Notes under the pieces: model-generated
Databases searched by the model: none
What the model saw: only the letters and a program-made list of their open reading frames with translations
What the model was told of the DNA's origin: nothing
Position numbers and translations under genes: made by a program
Part shown: positions 6,322-16,575 of the stretch, in pieces
Layout: the number at the start of each line of letters is the position of its first letter
How positions within the stretch are numbered: position 1 is the first letter of the stretch
NCBI GenBank assembly: GCA_026387795.1
Contig: JAPLLA010000017.1
Coordinates: 30,642-87,403 of the forward strand
Direction of reading: 5' to 3'
Length of the DNA stretch: 56,762 nucleotides
Source of the DNA: Candidatus Saganbacteria bacterium
GTDB lineage: Bacteria; Margulisbacteria; WOR-1; JAPLLA01

Positions 6322-7593
6322 ATGACTACAAAAGAAGAGATTTTTAAGCAGGTAAAAGAGAACAATGTCGAGTTTATCAGATTATGGTTCACGGATATCA
6401 ATGGGATTCTAAAGAGCTTCGCGATCAGCCCGGATGAATTGGAGGGTGCCTTAACCCAGGGAATGGGTTTTGACGGTTCTTCCATTACCGGCTTCCAGGA
6501 TATCGAAGAATCCGATATGATCGCTATGCCGGATCCGGATACCTTTGCAATCCTGCCTTGGAGACCAGCAGATGCCCCGGTAGCAAGAATGATCTGCGAC
6601 ATCCTCCAGCCTTCTGCAGGAAAACATAAGCCCTATGAAGGAGATCCCCGCTACGTATTAAAAAGAGCTTTAGAAAAAATGAAAAAAATGGGGTTTGACC
6701 ATTTTTACGTAGGACCGGAATTGGAATATTTCTACTTCAAATCTTCCAATGCAACCGAAATCATCGATTCAGGAGGATATTTTGATTTAACTCCTCTTGA
6801 TATGGCCTCGGATCTCCGGAGAGAAACTGTTTTGGCCTTAAGAAAATTAGGCATCAACGTCGAGTATAGCCATCATGAAGTAGCACCCAGCCAACACGAA
6901 ATCGATATGCGTTATGCTGATGGACTTGTGTATGCAACTTTTATGCCCAAACCGATCTTTGGGCAAAACGGTTCAGGAATGCACTGCCACCAATCCTTGT
7001 TCAAAGGAAGCAAGAATGCCTTTTTTGATGATAAAGATAAATATGGTTTATCAGATATAGCAAAAGCCTATATCGCTGGCATCTTAAAACATGCACCGGA
7101 AATGATCTCTGTGCTTGCACCGTGGGTCAACTCTTACAAAAGATTGGTCCCAGGCTACGAAGCACCCGTGTACATTGCTTGGTCCAGGAGAAACCGTTCA
7201 GCCTTGGTCCGGGTCCCAATGTACCAACCAGGCAAAGAAGCAGCCACCAGAATGGAGCTCCGCTGCCCAGACCCATCGGGAAACCCTTACCTGCAATTTG
7301 CGGTAATGTTAAACGCTGGGCTTAAAGGAATAGAAGAAGGGTATAAGCTTGCCGAGCCAATGGAATTAAACCTTTATCACCTTTCTGATGAAGAAAGAGC
7401 AGAGAGAGGGATTAAGTCCCTTCCTGCCAGTCTTGGAGAAGCAATTGCAGTTACAGAAAAAAGCGAACTAATGCGCGAAGCTCTGGGCGACCACTGCTTT
7501 GAACGGTTTATTGCTATTAAAAAGCAGGAATGGGACGACTTCCGCATCCAAGTCACAGAGTACGAACTAAAGAGATATCTTCCTATCTTATAA
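6322..7593 (+). CDS. glnA: Glutamine synthetase type I-alpha with an internal deletion of about 21 residues
   Basis: 423 residues; the usual GSI-alpha enzyme has about 440-445. It catalyses ATP-dependent amidation of glutamate. Recognisable elements in order are MGFDGSSITGF near the N-terminus, the metal-ligand helix YVGPELEYF, SHHEVAPSQHEIDMRYAD, FMPKPIFGQNGSGMHCHQSL, and NRSALVRVPMY. Between MRYAD and YATFMPKP only GLV remains, where type I enzymes normally have a helix of about 20 more residues (compare the E. coli stretch between GQNEV and ATFMPKP). Most of the length shortfall maps to this point, near base 6920. The metal and glutamate ligands on both sides are kept. The ribosome site AAAGGGGG precedes ATG 6322. 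It may be impaired, or another glnA may exist elsewhere. Confidence 0.9.
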   Translation: MTTKEEIFKQVKENNVEFIRLWFTDINGILKSFAISPDELEGALTQGMGFDGSSITGFQDIEESDMIAMPDPDTFAILPWRPADAPVARMICDILQPSAGKHKPYEGDPRYVLKRALEKMKKMGFDHFYVGPELEYFYFKSSNATEIIDSGGYFDLTPLDMASDLRRETVLALRKLGINVEYSHHEVAPSQHEIDMRYADGLVYATFMPKPIFGQNGSGMHCHQSLFKGSKNAFFDDKDKYGLSDIAKAYIAGILKHAPEMISVLAPWVNSYKRLVPGYEAPVYIAWSRRNRSALVRVPMYQPGKEAATRMELRCPDPSGNPYLQFAVMLNAGLKGIEEGYKLAEPMELNLYHLSDEERAERGIKSLPASLGEAIAVTEKSELMREALGDHCFERFIAIKKQEWDDFRIQVTEYELKRYLPIL

Positions 7594-7603
7594 AGCTGTA
7601 AGG

Positions 7604-7638
7604 CAAAAACGGGGTGCTTCCAAAACATCCCGTTTTTT
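7604..7638 (+). terminator. Intrinsic terminator of glnA
   Basis: The stem CAAAAACGGGGTG pairs with CATCCCGTTTTTTG across a loop of about 7 bases, with a six-T run in the right arm. It lies 10 bases after the glnA stop. Confidence 0.75.
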
Positions 7639-7649
7639 GTCCCAAGAGG

Positions 7650-7666
7650 TGCCTAAAGAATAGGCA
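7650..7666. promoter_or_regulatory. TGCCTA-N5-TAGGCA dyad upstream of the solitary Fis-type gene
   Basis: TGCCTAAAGAATAGGCA lies 12 bases before ATG 7679. Extended by the preceding G it shares 17 of 18 bases with the inverted copy near glnA (6252-6269). Its position fits autoregulation by the adjacent DNA-binding protein, which is an inference. Confidence 0.55.
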
Positions 7667-7678
7667 GGATCAAATAAA

Positions 7679-7876
7679 ATGGACATAGATGAATTAATAT
7701 TTATAGAACATAACGGGGAAGCCTATCGATATATAGTAGAATCTATAGAACGCACTCTTTTGGCAAAAGCCTTCACCTATACGCACGGAAACCAACTGGA
7801 AGCTGCCAGGATCCTTGGAATTAACAGAAACACATTACGGACTAAACTAAAAAAACTCGGGATCATCAGGAGCTAA
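7679..7876 (+). CDS. Solitary Fis/NtrC-type DNA-binding domain protein
   Basis: 65 residues consisting almost entirely of a Fis-family helix-turn-helix. YIVESIERTLLAKAFTYTHG is followed by NQLEAARILGINRNTLRTKL and KKLG, closely resembling both the C-terminus of NtrC (RHTQGHKQEAARLLGWGRNT) and of Fis. There is no receiver or AAA+ domain, so it cannot itself drive sigma-54 polymerase. It lies between glnA and gltB; its stop precedes the gltB ATG by 4 bases, so the two are probably cotranscribed. It could be a repressor or architectural factor acting at the TGCCTA-N5-TAGGCA dyads (6252, 7650). The ATG lacks a strong ribosome site. Confidence 0.75.
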   Translation: MDIDELIFIEHNGEAYRYIVESIERTLLAKAFTYTHGNQLEAARILGINRNTLRTKLKKLGIIRS

Positions 7877-7880
7877 TACA

Positions 7881-10800
7881 ATGTACGACCAAATTAAAGC
7901 TCAAGGACTTTATGACCCGCGCTTCGAGCACGATAGCTGCGGAGTGGGCTTTGTAGTTAATATCAAAGGGAAACAGTCTAATGAGATAGTAAAACAAGGA
8001 CTGAAGATCTTGGAACGATTAGCTCATCGAGGTGCAGTAGGAGCTGACCCAAAAACTGGGGACGGTGCAGGAATACTCCTCCAAATGCCGCATGATTTTT
8101 TTGCTGCTGTCTGCAAAGAAAACAAAATTAAACTCCCCCACCCTGGAGGCTACGGGACAGGGCTGGTTTTTCTTCCCCAAGACCCCAAAGAAAGAAAAAC
8201 CTGCAAGGCCATCTTCAAAAAACAAATTGAAACAGAAGGACAAATTCTCCTAGGCTGGAGAGAGGTCCCAGTTGATCCCAACCAAATCGGCAAGACCGCA
8301 AAAGAAACCCAACCAGCCATTGAACAGGTTTTTATCCTTAAAGGGAAAAAAATAAGGGCCCAGATCGATTTTGAAAGAAAACTCTATATCATTAGAAAAC
8401 TGGTTGAAAATGAAACAAGAGAAAATAAGCTTTTTCTGTATATTACAAACCTTTCTTCTTTAACCTTTTCCTACAAAGGGCTTTTAATGCCTGAACAAGT
8501 AGAGAGCTTTTTCCTGGACCTGCAAGATCCAAGGCTTAAAAGCTCTATTGCCCTGGTACATTCCAGGTACAGCACCAATACTTTTCCTACTTGGGACCTG
8601 GCGCAGCCTTTTCGTTTCTTAGCGCACAACGGTGAGATTAATACCCTGCAAGGAAACCGCAACTGGATGAAAGCAAAAGAAGGTTTGCTTGCTCCGATGG
8701 AGTCCGAGACTCATCGGAGTCCTCGGACCAGTAAGGTTTTTGGGAAAGAGATTGAAAAGCTAAAACCGGTAATTGTCCCTGGTGGGAGCGATTCTGCAAC
8801 ACTAGATAATGTATTGGAACTTTTAGTGCTAAGCGGGCGTTCTCTTCCCCACGCTATGCTCATGCTGGTCCCACAAGCTTGGGAAAACAACAACTCAATT
8901 GATAAGGAACTAAAGGATTTTTATCGCTATCACGCTTGCTTTATGGAACCGTGGGACGGGCCGGCTGCGATCGCATTTACAGACGGGACTCAAGTTGGTG
9001 CAATTCTGGACAGAAACGGGCTTAGGCCAGCCAGATACATTATTACTAAAAACGATCTCGTAGCCATGGCTTCCGAGGTCGGAGTGTTAGATGTCCCGGC
9101 AGAAGAAATTGTAGCGTCCGGAAGGCTCGAGCCTGGAAAGATGTTTTTCATAGACACCAAAGAAGGCAGGATTATTGGCGACGAAGAGATCAAAGAAACA
9201 CTCTCCAGCCAAAAACCATATGAGAAATGGGTAGAGGAAAATCTGGTGGAAATGGAAAAACTGCTTAAAATCAGCAGCTGCGAAGAAGAAACCCCCCCTC
9301 TTATCTCACGGCTCAAAGCTTTTGGCTACAGCCGCGAAGATATGAAAGTAATTTTGCAGCCAATGGGAGAAAAAGGGAAAGAACCAGTGGGCTCTATGGG
9401 AAACGATACTCCGCATGCAATACTGTCCGAACAGCCGGAACTGCTTTATAACTATTTCAAACAGCTCTTTGCACAAGTGACGAATCCTCCTATTGACTCT
9501 ATCCGCGAAGAATTGGTTATGAGCCTGGAAAGCTATGTGGGCCCGCAAAAAAACATGTTGGACGAAACCCCGGAACATTGCCACAAACTAAAGGTCAAAG
9601 AGCCGATCTTAACCAATGATGAACTGGAAAAAATCCGTTACATCAGGAAAAACAGCTTTAAAACCAAGACCATCTCCATCCTATTCAAGGTAAACAGCAA
9701 AAATGCGTTTACAAAAACCATTGATCGTATCTGCCAAGAATCCAGGCAAGCCATTGCCGAAGGCTATTCATTTATTATCCTAAGCGACCGTGGAACAAAC
9801 AAGGACCTTGCACCTTTGCCTGCATTACTAGCAGTAGGAGCAGTGCACCATTTCCTAATTAAAGAATCCCTGCGCACTCAAATTGGCATCATCGTAGAAA
9901 GCGGCGAGCCCAGGGAGGTCCACCACTTCGCGCTTCTTTTTGGTTATGGCGCAGACTGCATTAATCCTTACCTGGCATACGAAGCCATAGAGCTTCTGGT
10001 TGCGGAAAAAGAACTGGTGCTGGACGGAAAAACTGCAATCAACAACTACCGCCACGCAGTAGAAAAAGGGATCCTAAAAATCCTCTCAAAAATGGGGATT
10101 TCCACTCTTAACAGCTACAGGGGATCGCAGATTTTTGAGGCGCTTGGACTAGCAGACGAAGTCATTGAAAGATGCTTCACAGGGACTGTTTCCAGGATCG
10201 GGGGAGCAGACTTTGAAACCCTGGCAAAAGAAACCATCCTAAGACATAAAGAAGGATTCCCGGATAGAGAAATTGGCACTCCCCTTTTAAAAACCGGCGG
10301 AGTTTACCAATGGAAAAAAGATGGGGTATTCCATTTGTGGAACCCGGAAAGTATTGCTGCGCTACAAGATGCTTCCAGAAATAATGACCCAAAGAAGTAT
10401 GAGGAATTCTCAAAACTCATCAATAATCAATACGGCCATCCGACTACACTCCGAAGCCTTCTAAAGCTGCGGAAAGGAAATCCTCTCCCCATAGAAGAAG
10501 TAGAGCCTATAGAGGAAATTTTGAAACGTTTTGTCAGTGGGGCCATGAGTTTTGGTTCTATCAGCAAAGGGACTCATGAAACCATTGCCATTGCCATGAA
10601 CAGGATCGGCGGAAAATCCAATACCGGTGAAGGGGGCGAAGACCCAACTCGTTTTACCCCTCTTCCAAACGGCGATTCCAAGCGGAGCGCTATTAAACAA
10701 GTCGCGTCTGGAAGATTTGGCGTAACCACAAATTATCTGGTAAATGCAGATGAACTGCAGATCAAAATTGCTCAAGGTGCAAAACCGGGTGAAGGAGGAC

Positions 10801-12425
10801 AACTCCCCGGACACAAAGTAAGCGTGACTATTGCTAAAACGCGTTACACAACCCCTGGAGTAACTTTAATCTCTCCGCCACCTCATCATGACATTTATTC
10901 TATTGAAGACTTGGCACAGCTGATCTTTGACTTAAAAAATGTAAATCCAAAAGCCAGAATTTCCGTAAAACTCGTTTCGGAAGTCGGAGTTGGGACCATT
11001 GCAGCAGGAGTAGCCAAAGGACATGCAGATATGATTTTAATTTCCGGAGGAGACGGCGGAACCGGAGCATCTCCTAGAAGTTCAATTAAACATGCGGGGC
11101 TACCGTGGGAATTGGGCCTTGCTGAAACACATCAAACTTTAGTTCTAAATGATCTGAGAAGCAGGGTCAGGCTGCAAACAGACGGACAAATGCGCACGGG
11201 CCGCGACGTTGCCATTGCAGCATTGCTTGGTGCGGAAGAATTTGGTTTTTGCACTGCCCTTCTTATTACTCTTGGATGCGTAATGCTTAGGCATTGCCAT
11301 CTTAACAACTGTTCTTTGGGCGTTGCCACGCAAGACGATCTTTTATCAAAAAGGTTCCAAGGCAGGCCTGAATACATTATAAATTACCTCCGTTTTGTAG
11401 CTGCGGAGCTCCGGGGCATCATGGCAGAGCTCGGTTTTAGAAAACTTGAGGAGATGGTAGGCAGAGTTGATCTCCTGGAAGTTAATGAAGAGATTGTTCC
11501 ATGGAAAGCAAAAGGGATAGATTATTCAAAAATTCTTTATACACCAAAACACGGTAAAAAAGTAGAAATCCGTTGTACTAAAGCTCAAAATCACGGCATC
11601 GACAAGGTCCTTGACCGGAAATTGATTGAGCTGGCTCTCCCTGCACTGGAAAAAGGAACTATCGTAAATCATTCCTTAGCAATTAGAAACAGTAATCGGA
11701 CCGTTGGGACCATGCTAAGCGGGGAACTGGTAAAAAGATATGGGGAATCGGGACTGCCGGAAGACACTATAAAATTTAAATTTAAAGGCGTGGCTGGACA
11801 AAGCTTTGGGGCATGGCTGGCAAAGGGAATTACTTTTGAGCTCGAAGGTTTTGCCAACGATTACGTGGGCAAAGGGATGTCCGGCGGGAAAATTATCATT
11901 TATCCAGACCAGGACTCTGTCTTAGATGCCAGCAAAAACGTCATCATAGGTAATACCACTTTTTACGGCGCAACTAGCGGCGAAGCTTACATCAGAGGCG
12001 TAGCAGGAGAACGGTTTTGCATCCGTAATTCCGGATTATATGCTGTAGTAGAAGGCGTGGGAGACCACGGCTGCGAATACATGACAGGTGGAAGAGTAGT
12101 CATTCTGGGAAATACCGGCAGGAATTTTGGCGCAGGGATGTCGGGCGGTCTTGCCTATGTGTATGACAAAGACGGGACTTTCAGTGAAAAATGTAATTTA
12201 CAAATGGTGGAACTGCAAACCCTGCAAGAAGAAGATAAGGTGACCATTTTAAGGCTGCTCCATATCCACTTTAAAAGCACCCAAAGCCCAATTGCGAGAA
12301 GAATTTTGGATAATTTTACCAAGGAAGGAAGACGTTTTGTAAAAGTAATGCCTTTGGAATATAAGAGGATTTTGGAAGAAAAGAAATATTCCGCCACTGA
12401 AAACGAGTTGGAAACCGAAGGCTAA
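7881..12425 (+). CDS. gltB: Glutamate synthase large (alpha) subunit
   Basis: 1514 residues, normal for bacterial GltB. The N-terminal class II glutaminase domain carries the likely catalytic cysteine in HDSCGVGFV near residue 20; it appears not to be cleaved at residue 2 as in E. coli but follows a short leader. A central linker precedes the FMN synthase domain (about 850-1220), which includes RFGVTTNYLVNADELQIK, GAKPGEGGQLPG and SGGDGGTGASPRSS. The 3Fe-4S ligands appear as GCVMLRHCHLNNC near residues 1132-1143. The C-terminal beta-helix is glycine-rich. It makes two glutamates from glutamine and 2-oxoglutarate. Its last codons and TAA stop lie inside the first hairpin of a repeat (12408), so the C-terminal ELETEG is repeat-derived. 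Confidence 0.97.
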   Translation: MYDQIKAQGLYDPRFEHDSCGVGFVVNIKGKQSNEIVKQGLKILERLAHRGAVGADPKTGDGAGILLQMPHDFFAAVCKENKIKLPHPGGYGTGLVFLPQDPKERKTCKAIFKKQIETEGQILLGWREVPVDPNQIGKTAKETQPAIEQVFILKGKKIRAQIDFERKLYIIRKLVENETRENKLFLYITNLSSLTFSYKGLLMPEQVESFFLDLQDPRLKSSIALVHSRYSTNTFPTWDLAQPFRFLAHNGEINTLQGNRNWMKAKEGLLAPMESETHRSPRTSKVFGKEIEKLKPVIVPGGSDSATLDNVLELLVLSGRSLPHAMLMLVPQAWENNNSIDKELKDFYRYHACFMEPWDGPAAIAFTDGTQVGAILDRNGLRPARYIITKNDLVAMASEVGVLDVPAEEIVASGRLEPGKMFFIDTKEGRIIGDEEIKETLSSQKPYEKWVEENLVEMEKLLKISSCEEETPPLISRLKAFGYSREDMKVILQPMGEKGKEPVGSMGNDTPHAILSEQPELLYNYFKQLFAQVTNPPIDSIREELVMSLESYVGPQKNMLDETPEHCHKLKVKEPILTNDELEKIRYIRKNSFKTKTISILFKVNSKNAFTKTIDRICQESRQAIAEGYSFIILSDRGTNKDLAPLPALLAVGAVHHFLIKESLRTQIGIIVESGEPREVHHFALLFGYGADCINPYLAYEAIELLVAEKELVLDGKTAINNYRHAVEKGILKILSKMGISTLNSYRGSQIFEALGLADEVIERCFTGTVSRIGGADFETLAKETILRHKEGFPDREIGTPLLKTGGVYQWKKDGVFHLWNPESIAALQDASRNNDPKKYEEFSKLINNQYGHPTTLRSLLKLRKGNPLPIEEVEPIEEILKRFVSGAMSFGSISKGTHETIAIAMNRIGGKSNTGEGGEDPTRFTPLPNGDSKRSAIKQVASGRFGVTTNYLVNADELQIKIAQGAKPGEGGQLPGHKVSVTIAKTRYTTPGVTLISPPPHHDIYSIEDLAQLIFDLKNVNPKARISVKLVSEVGVGTIAAGVAKGHADMILISGGDGGTGASPRSSIKHAGLPWELGLAETHQTLVLNDLRSRVRLQTDGQMRTGRDVAIAALLGAEEFGFCTALLITLGCVMLRHCHLNNCSLGVATQDDLLSKRFQGRPEYIINYLRFVAAELRGIMAELGFRKLEEMVGRVDLLEVNEEIVPWKAKGIDYSKILYTPKHGKKVEIRCTKAQNHGIDKVLDRKLIELALPALEKGTIVNHSLAIRNSNRTVGTMLSGELVKRYGESGLPEDTIKFKFKGVAGQSFGAWLAKGITFELEGFANDYVGKGMSGGKIIIYPDQDSVLDASKNVIIGNTTFYGATSGEAYIRGVAGERFCIRNSGLYAVVEGVGDHGCEYMTGGRVVILGNTGRNFGAGMSGGLAYVYDKDGTFSEKCNLQMVELQTLQEEDKVTILRLLHIHFKSTQSPIARRILDNFTKEGRRFVKVMPLEYKRILEEKKYSATENELETEG

Positions 12426-12495
12426 ATGCCTCGGTTTCCAAAAAAGGTCGCAATGAATAAACGGGAAACCGCGACATTTAGTCGCAGGTTTCCCG
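12408..12495. repeat. Paired-hairpin repeat, copy 1
   Basis: Hairpin A (12408-12441) has arms TTGGAAACCGA..GGC and GCC..TCGGTTTCCAA with loop TAAAT. Hairpin B (12462-12495) has arms CGGGAAACCGCGAC and GTCGC-A-GGTTTCCCG with loop ATTTA. A 20-base spacer separates them. The same pair, in the same order, recurs at 26477-26555. Hairpin A contains the gltB stop. Confidence 0.8.
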
Positions 12496-12515
12496 CAACC
12501 TAAGGAGATAGAAGT

Positions 12516-13886
12516 ATGGGAGACACAAAAGGGTTTTTAAAAACGAGCAGGCAAAGCTGCGAGTACCGCGCTGTAGAAGAACGCGTTGCGGACTTTGGCC
12601 AGGTTGCAAAGCCCAGGCCGGACCGTGCTTCCAAAGAACAAGCTTCGCGCTGCATGGATTGCGGAACACCTTTCTGCCATTGGGGCTGCCCGATTGGCAA
12701 CTACATTCCGGAATGGAACGATGCTGTGTTTTCCGACCACTGGGAAAAAGCTTTTGTCCTGCTTAATGCTTCAAATCCTTTGCCTGAAATTACAGGCAGG
12801 GTCTGCCCTGCTCTTTGCGAATATGCTTGCGTGCTGGGGATCAACGACGATCCTGTTACCATCAGAGAAAACGAACTCGCCATTATTGAGCATGCGTTCA
12901 AAAAAGGATTAATTAAGCCAAACCCGCCAAAAACCAGGACCGGTAAAAAAATAGCAGTGATTGGATCCGGTCCAGCGGGATTATCCGCTGCAGCAACCCT
13001 GAATCAAATGGGACATACAGTTACGGTTTTTGAAAAAGATGAGAAGCCAGGAGGGATACTGCGTTTTGGCATTCCGGATTTTAAACTGGAAAAAGAAATT
13101 TTAGACCGTAGGATCAGCATTTGGAAAAAAGAAGGGATTACTTTTAAAACTGGCATCAATGTAGGTAAGGATTATCCTACAGATAAATTGTTAAAAGAAT
13201 TTGATGCGGTTTGCTTGAGTGGAGGCTCTCGACATCCAAGAGACCTAAAAGTTCCTGGAAGAGAATTAAAAGGAATCTATTTTGCCATGGATTATTTAAT
13301 GCAATCGAACCGAAGGGTCGCAGGAACAAAAATACCGGCAAAAGACCTAATCGATGCAAAAGGTAAAAACGTAGTAGTAATCGGCGGCGGGGACACTGGA
13401 GCAGACTGCGTAGGGACTGCACGCCGGCAAGGGGCAAAAAGCATCACTCAAATCGAAGTTCTTCCTAAACCTTCTGCTTGCCGTCCAGAAAATCAACCGT
13501 GGCCAGGGTATCCGGCTATTTTTAAAACTTCTTCCAGCCATGAAGAAGGATGCAACAGGCATTGGGAAGTAGTAACCAAGGAAATTATTGGTAAAAATGG
13601 GCAGGTACAAAAAATAGTGGCTGAAGCTTGCGGAAAAGAGCTCCAAATCGAGGCAGACCTAGTATTACTCGCAATTGGATTTTTGCATCCTGAACAAAAT
13701 GGCCTATTAGAAAATTTAAAAGTGGCTTTTAGCGAACGTGGCAATGTAAAAACCGATGAAAATTATATTACGAGCGTCAAAGGAGTTTTTTCTGCAGGGG
13801 ACATGAGAAGAGGACAATCGCTTGTGGTGTGGGCAATTTACGAAGGCAGGCAAGCCGCACAAGCGATTGATAAATATTTATTATGA
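12516..13886 (+). CDS. gltD: Glutamate synthase small (beta) subunit
   Basis: 456 residues. Cysteine-rich stretches for the N-terminal 4Fe-4S clusters appear as CMDCGTPFCHWGCPIGN (about 47-63) and CPALCEYAC. An FAD-binding Rossmann motif (VIGSGPAGLSAAATLN) and an NADPH-binding motif (VVIGGGDTGADC) follow. The GDMRRGQSLVVWAI stretch near the end contacts FAD. It passes electrons from NAD(P)H to GltB. The ribosome site TAAGGAGATAGAAGT precedes ATG 12516. It is separated from gltB by the paired-hairpin repeat and overlaps carA by the ATGA junction at 13883, so gltD-carA-carB form one unit that links glutamine metabolism with carbamoyl phosphate. Confidence 0.97.
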   Translation: MGDTKGFLKTSRQSCEYRAVEERVADFGQVAKPRPDRASKEQASRCMDCGTPFCHWGCPIGNYIPEWNDAVFSDHWEKAFVLLNASNPLPEITGRVCPALCEYACVLGINDDPVTIRENELAIIEHAFKKGLIKPNPPKTRTGKKIAVIGSGPAGLSAAATLNQMGHTVTVFEKDEKPGGILRFGIPDFKLEKEILDRRISIWKKEGITFKTGINVGKDYPTDKLLKEFDAVCLSGGSRHPRDLKVPGRELKGIYFAMDYLMQSNRRVAGTKIPAKDLIDAKGKNVVVIGGGDTGADCVGTARRQGAKSITQIEVLPKPSACRPENQPWPGYPAIFKTSSSHEEGCNRHWEVVTKEIIGKNGQVQKIVAEACGKELQIEADLVLLAIGFLHPEQNGLLENLKVAFSERGNVKTDENYITSVKGVFSAGDMRRGQSLVVWAIYEGRQAAQAIDKYLL

Positions 13887-14962
13887 AAGCAATTTTAGCG
13901 CTTGAAGATGGGACAATTTTTACAGGGGCTGCATTTGGTGCTACTGGCGAGTCCTATGGAGAAGTAGTTTTTAACACCTCCATGACCGGGTACCAGGAAA
14001 TTTTGACTGATCCTTCTTACAAAGGGCAGATTGTTACCATGACCTACCCTTTGATCGGAAACTACGGCATCAATACAGAAGACTTCGAGTCCGAAAAACC
14101 GCATCTTTCAGGTTTTGTAGTACGGGAAAAAAGCAAAATCGTAAGCAATTGGCGTTCAAGCGAGAGCTTGGATGAATTTCTAAAGAAAAATAGAGTTATC
14201 GGCATTGAGGGGATCGACACCCGTGCGTTAACACTGCACATCCGTTCTTTGGGCGCCATGAAAGGCGTTATTTCAACTGTTGACCTAAGCCCGGAAAGCC
14301 TGGTCAAAAAAGTAAAAGTATCTGAGGGGTTGGTGGGGATCGATTTAGTAAAAAAAGTGACTTGCAAGAAAGCTTATGACTGGAACACCAGTGGGGAATA
14401 TAAGGTGGTGCTTTTAGACTGCGGCGCCAAGTTCAACATTATGCGGGAATTGGCTATGCGCGGGTGCCAGGTTACAGTTGTTCCAGCAAATACTTCTGCA
14501 AAAGAGATTTTAGCCATGAAGCCGGATGGAGTAATGCTCTCCAACGGCCCTGGAGATCCGGCTGCTGTAACCTATGTAATTGAAACCGTCAAAGAACTGA
14601 TCGGCAAAGTCCCGATTTTCGGGATCTGCCTTGGCCACCAAATGCTGGGACTAGCCTTAGGGGGTAAAACCTTTAAATTAAAGTTTGGACATCGCGGAGC
14701 AAACCATCCGGTCATGAACTTAAAAACCCGGAAAGTAGAAATTACTACGCAAAACCACGGCTTTTGCTTGGACCTGGATAGCTTGAATACAAAAGAGATA
14801 GAACTGACCCATGTAAACTTAAATGACCATACTTCTGAAGGAATAAGACACAAGAAGCATCCGGTTTTTTCCGTGCAGTACCACCCGGAAGCAGCAGCAG
14901 GCCCACACGACAGCAGGTATTTGTTTGAGGAGTTTATCCAATGCCTAAAAGAAAAGATATAA
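13883..14962 (+). CDS. carA: Carbamoyl-phosphate synthase small (glutaminase) subunit
   Basis: 359 residues. The N-terminal CPSase small-chain domain begins [17 protein letters not shown] and includes [21 protein letters not shown]. The C-terminal class I glutaminase has the nucleophile in [12 protein letters not shown] and the His-Glu pair in [14 protein letters not shown]. It hydrolyses glutamine and channels ammonia to CarB. The start overlaps the gltD stop (ATGA), and the end overlaps the carB start by 22 bases, so translation is likely coupled. No truncation is seen. Confidence 0.97.
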   Translation: MKAILALEDGTIFTGAAFGATGESYGEVVFNTSMTGYQEILTDPSYKGQIVTMTYPLIGNYGINTEDFESEKPHLSGFVVREKSKIVSNWRSSESLDEFLKKNRVIGIEGIDTRALTLHIRSLGAMKGVISTVDLSPESLVKKVKVSEGLVGIDLVKKVTCKKAYDWNTSGEYKVVLLDCGAKFNIMRELAMRGCQVTVVPANTSAKEILAMKPDGVMLSNGPGDPAAVTYVIETVKELIGKVPIFGICLGHQMLGLALGGKTFKLKFGHRGANHPVMNLKTRKVEITTQNHGFCLDLDSLNTKEIELTHVNLNDHTSEGIRHKKHPVFSVQYHPEAAAGPHDSRYLFEEFIQCLKEKI

Positions 14963-16575
14963 AGAGCATTCTGATCATCGGCTCGGGTCCGATCGTGATC
15001 GGCCAAGCATGCGAATTTGACTATTCGGGCGTACAAGCTTGCAAAGCCTTAAAAGCCGATGGCTATAAGATTATTCTAGTAAACAGCAACCCTGCCACTA
15101 TCATGACAGACCCTGAAATGGCAGACCGGACTTACATTGAACCGATTACTGCGGATATAGTAGAAAAAATCATTGCCAAAGAGCGTCCTGATGCGCTCCT
15201 TCCTACCCTGGGAGGCCAAACTGCCTTAAATTGTGCGGTAGAACTTTGGGAAAAGGGAGTTTTGCAGAAATATAAAGTAGAAATGATCGGCGCAAATGCC
15301 GAAGTGATTAAAAAAGCAGAAGACCGCGACTTGTTTAAGCAGGCAATGCAAAAAATTGGTATCGATGTCCCTATAAGCGGACTGGCACATACATATAAAG
15401 AAGCCTTAGTAGTATTAGAAAAAATCGGCTTCCCTGTAATTATTCGTCCGGCATTTACACTTGGCGGGACCGGAGGAGGAATCGCTTATAATTTTGAAGA
15501 ATTTAAGGTGCTTGCAAACAGAGGACTTGAAGCCAGCCCAATTTCCGAGATTTTGATCGAAGAATCATTGATCGGATGGAAAGAATTTGAGCTGGAAGTA
15601 ATGCGCGACCTAAACGATAACGTAGTCATCATCTGTTCTATAGAAAACTTTGACCCAATGGGGATCCACACCGGGGACTCAATTACAGTTGCTCCTGCGC
15701 AGACCTTGACAGACAAAGAATACCAAGCGTTGCGCGACCAGTCGATTGCAATTATCAGGGAAATCGGAGTAGAAACCGGAGGATCTAACATCCAGTTCGC
15801 TGTACACCCAGATACAGGCAGGATTGTAATCATAGAAATGAACCCTCGCGTATCCAGGTCTTCTGCCCTAGCCTCAAAAGCTACTGGATTTCCAATCGCC
15901 AAGATCGCTGCAAAGCTGGCAGTTGGCTATACATTAGATGAGATACCAAATGACATTACTAAAAAGACCCCTGCCTCATTTGAGCCTACTATCGACTATT
16001 GCGTGGTTAAGATCCCCAGGTTTACTTTTGAGAAATTCCCCGGGGCTGATCCCAAACTCGGGATTTCAATGAAGTCTGTTGGCGAAGCAATGGCAATTGG
16101 CAGAACTTTTAAAGAAGCACTGCAAAAAGGACTGCGGTCTTTGGAAATCAAGGCCATGGGGCTAGAGGATATGGTCAAAGATGTAAGCCAAGAGGAACTT
16201 GAAGCAGGACTTCGTTTTGCGGGAGCCGAGAGGATCTTTCTTGTTAAACGCGCACTGCAAACAGGGATGTCTTTGGACCAAATCTATGCCCTAAGCAAAG
16301 TAGACCGTTGGTTTCTAAGCAATATGTTGGAGCTGGTGGAATTTGAAAACCATCTCAAAACTTTCAAAGGGAAAAATATCCCTACAGAGGTGCTAAGAGA
16401 AGCAAAGATCATGGGATTTTCTGACATCCAACTTGGCAAGCTTTGGGAAATAACCGAAGAAGCGGTTTTTGATTTAAGAAAAGAAAGAGGAGTAGTACCG
16501 CATTTCAAGCAAGTAGATACTTGTGCTGCGGAGTTTGAGGCATATACTCCATACTATTATTCTACCTACTCGTAA
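14941..16575 (+). CDS. carB: Carbamoyl-phosphate synthase large subunit, N-terminal half only
   Basis: 544 residues, about half of the usual 1050-1075. It covers the carboxyphosphate half ([51 protein letters not shown]) and the oligomerisation domain, then ends in [20 protein letters not shown]. That is the linker where full-length CarB continues into its second ATP-grasp half and the allosteric domain. No continuation was found in other frames in the 140 bases downstream. Split CarB proteins are known in some thermophiles and archaea, so a separate second-half gene elsewhere is possible; otherwise carbamoyl phosphate cannot be completed. It is translationally coupled to carA. Confidence 0.93.
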   Translation: MPKRKDIKSILIIGSGPIVIGQACEFDYSGVQACKALKADGYKIILVNSNPATIMTDPEMADRTYIEPITADIVEKIIAKERPDALLPTLGGQTALNCAVELWEKGVLQKYKVEMIGANAEVIKKAEDRDLFKQAMQKIGIDVPISGLAHTYKEALVVLEKIGFPVIIRPAFTLGGTGGGIAYNFEEFKVLANRGLEASPISEILIEESLIGWKEFELEVMRDLNDNVVIICSIENFDPMGIHTGDSITVAPAQTLTDKEYQALRDQSIAIIREIGVETGGSNIQFAVHPDTGRIVIIEMNPRVSRSSALASKATGFPIAKIAAKLAVGYTLDEIPNDITKKTPASFEPTIDYCVVKIPRFTFEKFPGADPKLGISMKSVGEAMAIGRTFKEALQKGLRSLEIKAMGLEDMVKDVSQEELEAGLRFAGAERIFLVKRALQTGMSLDQIYALSKVDRWFLSNMLELVEFENHLKTFKGKNIPTEVLREAKIMGFSDIQLGKLWEITEEAVFDLRKERGVVPHFKQVDTCAAEFEAYTPYYYSTYS

